A DNA stretch of 64,000 nt from Epilithonimonas tenax DSM 16811 (lineage in GTDB: Bacteria > Bacteroidota > Bacteroidia > Flavobacteriales > Weeksellaceae): positions 1 through 64,000 of the forward strand of contig NZ_AUAA01000019.1 of the NCBI RefSeq assembly GCF_000428485.1, written 5' to 3'. The notes under the pieces are model-generated. The model was given only the letters and a program-made list of their open reading frames with translations. It did not search any database and had not been told where the DNA came from. Every line of letters begins with the position of its first letter. Position 1 is the stretch's first letter. A program made the position numbers and the translations under genes. Shown here piece by piece: positions 42,675 through 50,066 of this stretch.

Positions 42675-43189
42675 AATTTCGTTTCAATCATTTTACAATC
42701 TGCCGGCGCGAGTCTTCGACCTTTAGAATAATTGATGGCTTTTGGAGATGAGTAAACCAATCTTGATGCACCTGGATCAGCATACACACCAATGCCTTCC
42801 AACAACACGCCGCTGTTTTGTAGAAAATAAATTTCTCTTTCGCTCACAGAGCCTTCAGAAGCAAACCTATAATTGACCCGCAAAGTATCGCCGGCCACTT
42901 TTCCGGTGATATCGCCAGCATTGGAATCTTTCTCAAAGTTTTTGTAGATCAGTTTTCCTGTAACGTTACTGTTTGTGATTTTGTAGGACAAAAACATTGA
43001 ATCTTTTCCGATCACGTTCATATAACAAAAATCAACATTTTCTTTTTCTGAGATTAAGTTAGGATCTTCGGAAACGGCTAGTGTATCAGGTTTTCTGTTT
43101 TCGACATTGATCTGTTTTTCAATGTTTTTTTCGCACGAACAGATGATTAGAAATGTTCCTGACAAAATAATAATAGCTTTTCTCATCAT
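42668..43189 (-). CDS. Lipoprotein of unknown function
   Basis: A 174-residue protein. The start is placed at ATG 43189 (an ATG follows at 43186) since the lipoprotein signal (RKAIIILSGTFLIICSC) begins there. The upstream open frame encodes non-signal sequence. The mature part is negatively charged (CEKNIEKQ, EDPNLISEKENVDFC), then has beta strands with repeated S/T-G, ending GRRLAPADCKMIETKLK. No family recognised. The pattern KLIYKNFEKDSNAGDITGKV suggests a small beta sandwich like other Bacteroidota OM lipoproteins. Confidence 0.72.
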   Translation of the reverse strand: MMRKAIIILSGTFLIICSCEKNIEKQINVENRKPDTLAVSEDPNLISEKENVDFCYMNVIGKDSMFLSYKITNSNVTGKLIYKNFEKDSNAGDITGKVAGDTLRVNYRFASEGSVSEREIYFLQNSGVLLEGIGVYADPGASRLVYSSPKAINYSKGRRLAPADCKMIETKLK

Positions 43190-43382
43190 TAATAAAATAG
43201 ATATGAAAGTAGCTAAGAAAATATGATACCATAGTAACTTATCAAATGAGCACGGCAGTTGTAAACAGCACGATTTTAACGATTCCAAAAAGTCCTATAA
43301 TTTATATTATGTTAAATCGGGTATATAACAATAATCTAATCAGCGTGTTAATTTTTTAAAAATCAGGATATATCAGATTGCA

Positions 43383-44486
43383 TTATTCTATACTGAAATC
43401 TACCAGCGAATCCAATTTTGGAAACTTTTTGACAGAAACGAATTTTTTATCAGTACAGTCGATTTCTTTCCATCCTTTTTTATGGTTCAGATCACCAACT
43501 TCAATCACGTACGGCTGATATGTTAGATTTTTATCATCGTCCAAAATTTCTCTATATTGGATTCCAATGTCCATAATGCATTCAAATTCTGTATTGAGTT
43601 TTACATTTCTGTAAATCAGATCAAAATGGGATTCTCTATTCTGAGGAATATCAAAATATGTTTCATAACTCAACGTATCACCTTTCAGAACAGACATCGC
43701 TTTTAAAGCGAAATATAAAGCGTGCGTGTAGTATTCTCTCGTTTTAGTTCTCTCAAGATCATTCTCATAAAAACCACCTTCAAATAATATAGACGGAATG
43801 CCGCATTTCATAAAATTATCACCGCTGGACGTTGGATAGAATTCATCTGTGTATGTAGCAATTCTGTTTGGCAGGATCTGTTTCATCTGCATATAAACTG
43901 CTGCGATAACGGCCATACTTTTCTTTCTGTTTTCCGTGATGTCTCTCTCAGCGTTTTCGGATGGCGACAGAAACGAAAGTGTGGCAGGATGTAAACCGTC
44001 CGTCGTGAAGATGGTCCTTTGGTCGTGCAGGTTAAGCAGGTAGCTGTAATTTCCGTTTAGAACAATGGATTTCAAAACACGCATTTCATTGCTAGAGTTC
44101 CGGATAAAATCTCTGTTGATATCAATATCATATGCATTTCTCCTGCTCCATGCTTCGGAGCCATCAGGATTCAGCATCAGTATAAAATCCAACTGGATCA
44201 GTGCGAATAATTTTTCATGCAGCTGAGGATGCTTTTCAAATATCGAAAGAAGGTCCAACATTGCCAATGTCGCTGTAGACTCGTTACCGTGCATTTGTGA
44301 CCATGCTGCAACTTTGACAGGGCCGCTTCCTAAGGTCAGCATATAAATCGGTTTCCCCAAACTCGACTTTCCGATCTCTTTTATCAAATCGCTGTAATGG
44401 TGCTGTAGGTAAGAAAATAATTTTTCAGGAGAAATATAGCGTTCTGGGAAGCTTTGATTTTTTGAATAAGGAAAACTGTTTGTCAT
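43383..44486 (-). CDS. M14-family zinc carboxypeptidase
   Basis: A 367-residue protein without a signal peptide, thus cytosolic. Zn ligands: HGNE in QMHGNEST near residue 85 and NLHDQR near 155. DINRDF matches the substrate-binding Asn-Arg pair, and the catalytic Glu is in ILFEGGFYEND near 243. The protein ends with a small C-terminal beta domain. It may trim peptide or gamma-glutamyl substrates. It is single, with a TATTTTTG box 22 bp upstream. Confidence 0.87.
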   Translation of the reverse strand: MTNSFPYSKNQSFPERYISPEKLFSYLQHHYSDLIKEIGKSSLGKPIYMLTLGSGPVKVAAWSQMHGNESTATLAMLDLLSIFEKHPQLHEKLFALIQLDFILMLNPDGSEAWSRRNAYDIDINRDFIRNSSNEMRVLKSIVLNGNYSYLLNLHDQRTIFTTDGLHPATLSFLSPSENAERDITENRKKSMAVIAAVYMQMKQILPNRIATYTDEFYPTSSGDNFMKCGIPSILFEGGFYENDLERTKTREYYTHALYFALKAMSVLKGDTLSYETYFDIPQNRESHFDLIYRNVKLNTEFECIMDIGIQYREILDDDKNLTYQPYVIEVGDLNHKKGWKEIDCTDKKFVSVKKFPKLDSLVDFSIE

Positions 44487-44507
44487 GAGTACTGATTTAG
44501 ATTTTCA

Positions 44508-44515
44508 CAAAAATA
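44508..44515 (-). promoter_or_regulatory. Putative -7 box of the M14 gene
   Basis: Minus-strand TATTTTTG (TAnnTTTG). No -33 TTG at 17-23 bp. Part of a 341-bp divergent intergenic region with TerC. Confidence 0.38.
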
Positions 44516-44623
44516 AGATTTAATCTGAATAAAAACCTTATTACATTTGTAAAAGAATTAAACATTACATAATGTCACTTTGTCTGTTAATTATTTTGTG
44601 GATTGATGTATTGATATTTTTTT

Positions 44624-44707
44624 TATGTAAAATTAATCATATCAGTATTTTACATATTTTAAATAAAGTATTTTTTTAAGTTTACTTTAAGCTGCAATTT
44701 GGTGCAG
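44624..44707. other. Intergenic inverted repeats between M14 and TerC genes
   Basis: The 341 bp at 44487-44827 hold no gene. They contain a perfect 10-bp inverted repeat (TATGTAAAAT at 44624, ATTTTACATA at 44647) and a small hairpin CTGCAatttggTGCAG (44692-44707). These may be regulator sites or RNA structure. Confidence 0.4.
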
Positions 44708-44803
44708 TTGTTTCATTTGTTCATCAAAAGACTAAACGCAGATTCGGTGCCTAATTGCTTGTTTTTACAATTGTATAAAGTCTTTATTTATAATAATTTT
44801 CCC

Positions 44804-44811
44804 TATTTTTG
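44804..44811 (+). promoter_or_regulatory. Putative -7 box of the TerC gene
   Basis: TATTTTTG (TAnnTTTG), 16 bp before ATG 44828. Confidence 0.42.
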
Positions 44812-44827
44812 TGCTTATTTTTAATCA

Positions 44828-45886
44828 ATGAGCAACGAAGTTTTATTTCTTTCAGGATTTTTAGTCTTTATCCTTACTATACTTTTATTGGACTTAGGAA
44901 TTTTTAATAAAAAAGACTCAGCCGTGTCTTTGAAACAGGCCGGGCTAATGAGTGTCCTTATCCTCCTACTCTCTTTGGGTTTTTACATACTACTCACCTA
45001 TTATGGTCATCTTATTCATGGGATCGACAGTATCGAGAGGTTGCAGGAGGTTGTTGCCAAACACAAACATCCGGTCAAAATCATTCCTGATCATTTGGAG
45101 CACAGTATTATGCTGTATGATAAAAACCTGGGATTGGAATTTCTGACAGGATACCTAGTAGAATACGCCCTCTCTATAGATAATATCTTCGTGATCCTTT
45201 TAGTTTTTAGTGGTTTTGGTGTAGCACCCAGAAATTATCACCGTGTCCTCTTCTGGGGAATTTTTGGCGCTATCGTGATGAGGTTCTTATTTATATTTAT
45301 AGGAGCAGCGTTGATTCAGAAATTCGAGTGGATCATGTATGTCTTCGGAGCCTTCCTGGTGTACACGGGTATCAAAATGTTTGTTGACCGCAATAAGGAC
45401 GAAGAAATAGATCCTCAACACCATCCAGTTGTCAAGTTTGCTCAGAAACATTTCAAAGTTCACAACCAATTCGTTGGCAACAAATTTTTTGTGGTCATCG
45501 ATGGTGTAAAGAAAATAACACCTCTACTACTGGTTCTGGTCATTGTAGAATTTACAGATCTTATCTTTGCAGTGGACAGTATTCCTGCGATTTTCTCGAT
45601 CACCAAAGATCCTTACATCGTTTTCTTTTCCAATATTTTTGCCATTATAGGTCTTAGATCTATGTTCTTTTTGCTTGCTGGGATTGTGAGTAAGTTCCGA
45701 TTCTTAAAAATTGGCCTTGCTGCACTTTTGGCATTTATCGGCCTGAAAATGATTTTCCACCATTATCTGGAAGACATAGGCTTTGGGACTTCCCATTCTC
45801 TGATTGTTATTGTCTCCATATTATTTCTCAGCATCATCACTTCTCTCTTGTTTCCAGAGAAGAAGGCTCGTAAAGTAAAGCCGTAA
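44828..45886 (+). CDS. TerC/Alx-family membrane protein
   Basis: A 352-residue protein with about nine hydrophobic helices. The family-typical segments FLTGYLVEYALSIDNIFVIL and VIVEFTDLIFAVDSIPAIFSI carry the conserved acidic Asp-Asn and Asp residues of TerC. Members are linked to tellurite resistance, Mn export and secreted-protein metallation. Alx in E. coli is controlled by a pH-responsive riboswitch, which I do not see here. It stands alone before a gene-free region. Confidence 0.9.
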   Translation: MSNEVLFLSGFLVFILTILLLDLGIFNKKDSAVSLKQAGLMSVLILLLSLGFYILLTYYGHLIHGIDSIERLQEVVAKHKHPVKIIPDHLEHSIMLYDKNLGLEFLTGYLVEYALSIDNIFVILLVFSGFGVAPRNYHRVLFWGIFGAIVMRFLFIFIGAALIQKFEWIMYVFGAFLVYTGIKMFVDRNKDEEIDPQHHPVVKFAQKHFKVHNQFVGNKFFVVIDGVKKITPLLLVLVIVEFTDLIFAVDSIPAIFSITKDPYIVFFSNIFAIIGLRSMFFLLAGIVSKFRFLKIGLAALLAFIGLKMIFHHYLEDIGFGTSHSLIVIVSILFLSIITSLLFPEKKARKVKP

Positions 45887-46440
45887 GTCTTCCGACGTAG
45901 CACTTATGCGCTATTTTATTGGTCAATGTTTTTGCGTGTAAAAGCGAAAATAGCAGTTCGAAGCGTTGTTTTGAAAGTGCTGATTTCGCCTGTATCGGAA
46001 ATACAGATAAGCTCAGGAAGACGCCTAGTATCTATAAAACACTGGATAATTATCTGAGTAAAGCCAGCATAAATAAGATCCAATAAAACGATGTTTAAAA
46101 TGGTTTTTTGCACCAATCAAGTAACACAGTTTGATTCTTAAATGAGCTCGTAGAGTTTTATTTTTAACACCAAAAAACCGGTATTGGACCTTTGATTAGT
46201 TTGGTCCTGACACTGCTTTTATGAGCACTAATGAGTATCATAAAGCGCGATTTTTTGCCATATCTGAGTCAGCTGAATTAAAAATACTGAGCTAGTCCTA
46301 TCTACAACAAAAAGAAAACCGACAGCCGGGAAATGATAGGATTTGATGATTCTAATAATGTTGCATACGATATCCATGGTAGCAACATTACAGAAAGATC
46401 ATCGTATCGAACAATAAATTAAAGCGGTAACATACCATAT
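45887..46440. other. Gene-free stretch with no supported coding sequence
   Basis: No ORF here has a plausible start, promoter or family match. Short open frames (for example 45916-46116 on the minus strand, 66 residues) are weak. Two inverted repeats are visible: GGTTTTTTG (46102) with CAAAAAACC (46171), and GCTTTTATGA (46215) with TCATAAAGC (46238). It may be decayed sequence. Confidence 0.4.
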
Positions 46441-46471
46441 TTACAACCTGAAAGCCATCACAAGCGCTATT

Positions 46472-46480
46472 TTATCCACA
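46472..46480 (+). other. DnaA-box-like site
   Basis: TTATCCACA, identical to the E. coli DnaA box consensus. Confidence 0.45.
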
Positions 46481-46659
46481 TTCCACAACTCTTCCCTCAT
46501 ATGCTTTTCTCAATTAAAAAATAAATCGTATTATTTTAATAAATCATTTGATTGATAGTACATTATAGGTTTCAATTAAAGTAAAATATAAAATAGTTAT
46601 TTGTATTATAATTTTAAAATGTTGTTTTTATGGAATATCATGGGAAGAAAAAAAATCTG

Positions 46660-46707
46660 TTTTCCACATTGTCCACAATGGAGCATCTGCAAATTAACTT
46701 ATACACA
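46660..46707 (+). other. Cluster of DnaA-box-like sites
   Basis: TTTTCCACA (46660-46668), TTGTCCACA (46669-46677) and TTATACACA (46699-46707), all in one direction. The first and third match TTWTNCACA; the middle one has one mismatch. An AT-rich stretch follows. Confidence 0.45.
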
Positions 46708-46758
46708 ATCATAATTGTAATAGATTGATAATTAACATATTATACTAAAATTAAACTA

Positions 46759-46793
46759 TTTACAAAAGTAAACAATTGTTTTTACAACTGTAA
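46759..46793. promoter_or_regulatory. Triple palindrome, candidate XRE autoregulatory operator
   Basis: TTTACaaaaGTAAA (46759-46772), AACAATTGTT (46771-46780) and TTACAacTGTAA (46782-46793) lie back to back, ending 23 bp before the -7 box of the XRE regulator. Confidence 0.5.
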
Positions 46794-46815
46794 TTTATAT
46801 TCATTTTAATTTAAT

Positions 46816-46823
46816 TACATTTG
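46816..46823 (+). promoter_or_regulatory. Putative -7 box of the XRE gene, leaderless arrangement
   Basis: TACATTTG is an exact TAnnTTTG match. Only four bases separate it from ATG 46828, so the transcript would begin at or next to the start codon. Confidence 0.48.
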
Positions 46824-46827
46824 TATT

Positions 46828-47343
46828 ATGGAATGGACAGATAGATTTACAAAAGTAATCGAGTACTCAGGTCTCACGCCGGCAGAATTTGCTGAAGAAA
46901 TTGGTGTGCAGCGGTCCAGTATTTCTCATATCGTTTCTGGTAGAAACAAACCTTCCTTAGATTTTATAACCAAAGTAAAATCTGCTTTTCCCAAATTAGA
47001 ATGGGATTGGCTTATAACTGGAGAAGGTGAAATGCTGGCTTCTGACAAACTGCCTGATCCTGTAGAGGAAGAACTCGAAATTGTCGAAAAGAAAAAACCG
47101 TCATTACCAGATTTGTTTTCCTTAATCAATGATGAGAATTTTGGCCGCACAGAAAGTGAAGATAAGGTAGAAAAAACAAAATTGCGAGAACCCGATATTT
47201 CTGAACCAACATCAGAAAGAAATATTTTATCCAATTCTCAGCCATTAGAAAAATCCGATCAAAAACAGGAATCAAAGACCAAAAAAGTCAAAAGAATTGT
47301 TTTCTTCTATCAGGACGGAACATTTGAGACCTATGAGAATTAA
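46828..47343 (+). CDS. XRE-family helix-turn-helix regulator
   Basis: A 171-residue protein. HTH_XRE domain at residues 8-62: LTPAEFAEEIGVQRSSISHIVSGRNKPSLDFITKV has the two-helix recognition pattern (QRSSISHIVSGR), then LEWDWLITGEGEML. The remaining 100 residues are acidic, low-complexity and K/E/S-rich, ending with a conserved-looking VKRIVFFYQDGTFETYEN. This looks like a DNA-binding protein with a flexible interaction tail and no signal-sensing domain. The repeated palindromes upstream suggest autoregulation. Targets unknown. Confidence 0.85.
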   Translation: MEWTDRFTKVIEYSGLTPAEFAEEIGVQRSSISHIVSGRNKPSLDFITKVKSAFPKLEWDWLITGEGEMLASDKLPDPVEEELEIVEKKKPSLPDLFSLINDENFGRTESEDKVEKTKLREPDISEPTSERNILSNSQPLEKSDQKQESKTKKVKRIVFFYQDGTFETYEN

Positions 47344-47368
47344 TTGTATTATTTTTGATAGATTATTT

Positions 47369-47443
47369 GGCCTTATAGTTCAACGGATAGAATAGAAGTT
47401 TCCTAAACTTTAGATCCAAGTTCGATTCTTGGTAAGGTCACCA
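47369..47443 (+). tRNA. tRNA-Arg (anticodon CCT)
   Basis: Acceptor GGCCTTA pairs with TAAGGTC, and the D-arm, anticodon stem with loop TTCCTAA (anticodon CCT), and T-arm CCAAG-TTCGATT-CTTGG are all present. The 3' CCA is encoded (47441-47443). Reads AGG codons. Confidence 0.93.
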
Positions 47444-47463
47444 CATGAAAAACTTTTAAACCT

Positions 47464-47471
47464 TATCTTTG
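47464..47471 (+). promoter_or_regulatory. Putative -7 box of the radical SAM gene
   Basis: TATCTTTG (TAnnTTTG), 13 bp before the TTG start at 47485. Confidence 0.4.
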
Positions 47472-47484
47472 CAAAAAATTTCTT

Positions 47485-49674
47485 TTGAAAGATATTCTTC
47501 TTATCACGCCGCCTTTCACGCAACTCAACACGCCTTATCCAGCGACCGCGTACATCAAAGGTTTTCTAAATACCAAAAATGTATCAAGCTATCAGATCGA
47601 TTTGGGTATTGAAGTGATTTTGCAGTTGTTTTCAAAAAAAGGCATTCGACAGATATTTTCCATAGATATTGATCTGAAAACGACCTCTGAAAATGCCCAG
47701 CGTATTTTTGCTTTACAGGACGCGTATATCAAAACCATTGATCAGGTCATTCTTTTTTTACAGAACAAAAATCCAACTTTAGCACGACAGATTTGTTCAA
47801 TGAATTTCCTTCCGGAAGCGTCGCGATTCAATCAGTTGGATGATATGGAATTTGCTTTCGGCAATATGGGATTGCAGGACAAAGCGAAACATCTCGCCAC
47901 CTTGTATCTCGAAGATCTTTCAGACTATATCGTTGAAAATGTGGATTCGGATTTTGGATTCAGCAGGTATGCAGAACGTTTGGGTAAAAGTGCCAATTCT
48001 TTTGATGAATTATACTTTAAACTGAATGATCATCAGACTTTTATAGATGATATGGCTCTGAAGATTCTTCGAGAAAAATTGGAGTTGGTTCAGCCGAAAT
48101 TAGTTTGCTTCTCCGTTCCGTTTCCGGGTAATTTATATGCCGCTTTCCGCTGTGCAAAATTCATCAAAGAACATTATCCCCACATCAAAACTGCGATGGG
48201 TGGCGGTTTTCCAAATACGGAACTTCGTGAAATCAAGGACAAAAGGGTTTTTGAGTTTTTCGATTTTATTACTTTGGATGATGGCGAATTGCCTTTGGAA
48301 CTGGTTTATGAAACCGTCAATCATAAGACTGAAAATCCCGAACTAAAAAGGACTTTTTTAATTGAAAACGAACAAGTAACTTACAAAAACAACGCCACCA
48401 AACACGATTACAAACAAGCGCAAGTAGGAACGCCGGATTATTCCGATTTGCAACTAGACAAGTATATTTCTGTCATAGAAATTGCCAATCCAATGCACAG
48501 TTTGTGGAGCGATGGCAGATGGAACAAGCTCACAATGGCGCACGGCTGCTACTGGGGAAAATGTACTTTCTGTGATATTTCTCTGGATTACATCAGACTG
48601 TACGAACCTGTTTCTGCCAAAATCCTGGTTGACAGGATGGAAGAATTGATCGCAACAACGGGCGAAACAGGATTCCATTTTGTGGATGAAGCGGCACCAC
48701 CTGCTTTGATGCGCGAAGTGGCTTTGGAAATTCTCAGAAGAAACCTGGTTGTAACATGGTGGACAAATATCAGATTTGAAAAAAGTTTTACCCAGGATCT
48801 GTGTTTTCTACTCAAGATTTCTGGTTGCGTGGCGGTTTCTGGCGGTTTGGAAGTGGCTAGCAACCGGTTATTAAAATTAATTGACAAAGGCGTTTCCGTA
48901 GATCAGGTGGCGAGAGTGACAAGAAATTTCACCGAATCCGGGATTATGGTTCACGCTTATCTGATGTACGGCTACCCGACACAGACAGTTCAGGAAACAG
49001 TGGATTCTTTGGAAATGGTGCGTCAGCTTTTCGAAATGGGCATTTTGCAAAGTGGATTTTGGCATCAGTTTGCGATGACAGCGCACTCACCTGTTGGGAT
49101 CAATCCTGAGGAATATGGCGTAATTCCTGTGAAGCAAGAGATATTATTTGCTAATAATGATATTGATTTTACGGATAAAACCGGAATCGATCACAGTAAA
49201 TTCAGTTTTGGGTTGAAGAAATCTCTGTTCAATTATATGCACGGGATCAATTTTGAAATGCCTTTGCAAAGTTGGTTTGAATTTAAAATTCCGAGAACGA
49301 CGATAGATCCGGATTACATTCACGATGCACTTTTGGAAGATGATCATTTTAGTTTTAAACCCAATGCAAAAGTGATTTTCTTAGACAAAAATGTGATCGT
49401 TGACAATTATATCAAAACTAAAAAAGGAAATTCCTGGGAATTGAGTCAGCTTACTTTTCATTTGAAAACCAACATTCTGAAAATTGAATTGGATAAAGAA
49501 CAGGCGCAATGGCTAATCAAAATGCTGAACGAAAATTCTATTGACAGTGCCAAAAAATTAAGTCTGTTACAGCTTAAAAATAACTTCGAAGAATGTTTTG
49601 AAGATTTTGAATTGTTCTGGTTTTCAAAACCGATACAGCAGTTGAAGGAAAACGGGGTGATTCTTTCCTTATAA
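47485..49674 (+). CDS. B12-binding-like/radical SAM protein with CX4CX2C motif
   Basis: A 729-residue protein. The N-terminal 250 residues have the layout of a cobalamin-binding Rossmann domain: MKDILLITPPFTQLNTPYPA at the start, then LVCFSVPFPGNLYAAF and TAMGGGFPNTELR near 230-255. The radical SAM core begins with HGCYWGKCTFCD (Cys355, 360, 363), a CX4CX2C spacing and not the usual CX3CX2C, followed by FHFVDEAAP and SGGLEVAS-type strands. The C-terminal domain is unrecognised. Substrate unknown. TTG start: conserved sequence begins at the first codon. Confidence 0.82.
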   Translation: MKDILLITPPFTQLNTPYPATAYIKGFLNTKNVSSYQIDLGIEVILQLFSKKGIRQIFSIDIDLKTTSENAQRIFALQDAYIKTIDQVILFLQNKNPTLARQICSMNFLPEASRFNQLDDMEFAFGNMGLQDKAKHLATLYLEDLSDYIVENVDSDFGFSRYAERLGKSANSFDELYFKLNDHQTFIDDMALKILREKLELVQPKLVCFSVPFPGNLYAAFRCAKFIKEHYPHIKTAMGGGFPNTELREIKDKRVFEFFDFITLDDGELPLELVYETVNHKTENPELKRTFLIENEQVTYKNNATKHDYKQAQVGTPDYSDLQLDKYISVIEIANPMHSLWSDGRWNKLTMAHGCYWGKCTFCDISLDYIRLYEPVSAKILVDRMEELIATTGETGFHFVDEAAPPALMREVALEILRRNLVVTWWTNIRFEKSFTQDLCFLLKISGCVAVSGGLEVASNRLLKLIDKGVSVDQVARVTRNFTESGIMVHAYLMYGYPTQTVQETVDSLEMVRQLFEMGILQSGFWHQFAMTAHSPVGINPEEYGVIPVKQEILFANNDIDFTDKTGIDHSKFSFGLKKSLFNYMHGINFEMPLQSWFEFKIPRTTIDPDYIHDALLEDDHFSFKPNAKVIFLDKNVIVDNYIKTKKGNSWELSQLTFHLKTNILKIELDKEQAQWLIKMLNENSIDSAKKLSLLQLKNNFEECFEDFELFWFSKPIQQLKENGVILSL

Positions 49675-50066
49675 GAAAAGTTGTGTGGGCTCATACTTTT
49701 GCCTCTAAATATTCTACTAGATTCTCTGTATTTTTATCACCAAAGTGCTGGTATTAATCTACTAAAGTGTAATATTTTGATCTGAAAAACGCCTTAGATT
49801 TGCAAAAAGATAAACAATTCATCATTGTGTTTTTCGGGGAACTGGCTTATGACCGTTGTTTCCCGAATTTTTTATGGCATCTTTTTTAGACTTTCGTGTT
49901 ACCACAATTTTCCAATGATAATTCTAATGATGTGACGGCGAATATCAAAAAGTATTTTAGTGCTTGATTATTTTGAACCGAAGTCAATTTTTTTGCTTTT
50001 ATTTTCTTGAAAATGTATTATTTTTTTTGATAAATATGATAATTGATTTATATTTATCAGAAAAAA
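49675..50066. other. Gene-free spacer with a candidate short transcript
   Basis: No ORF is supported. A TACTTTTG (49694-49701) and a TAGATTTG (49795-49802) match the -7 consensus. A strong hairpin with T6 follows at 49833-49873. See the terminator entry and findings. Confidence 0.4.
49833..49873 (+). terminator. Intrinsic terminator (possibly of a short RNA)
   Basis: TTCGGGGAAC / GTTTCCCGAA stem (one G-U pair) with a partly paired loop and TTTTTT. 159 bp after the radical SAM stop. Confidence 0.8.

Larger units (their letters stand above)
42534..42675. repeat. 80-bp-period tandem duplication carrying two terminators
   Basis: 42534-42595 is identical to 42614-42675 (62 bp). Each copy contains the end of the GH30 gene (last codon and TAG), then the hairpin. 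The segment between them reads as the minus-strand tail IETQLK-stop, nearly the same as the real IETKLK-stop tail of the convergent lipoprotein gene. So the unit spans both convergent 3' ends. Confidence 0.9.

Noticed and set aside
45916-46116. 66-residue minus-strand ORF in the gene-free region
   Set aside because: No promoter, no homology I recognise and no neighbours in operon; left as possible decayed sequence.
47369-47443. tRNA-Arg used as a proven attachment site
   Set aside because: I found no second copy of its 3' end in the window and no integrase, so the att role stays a suggestion.
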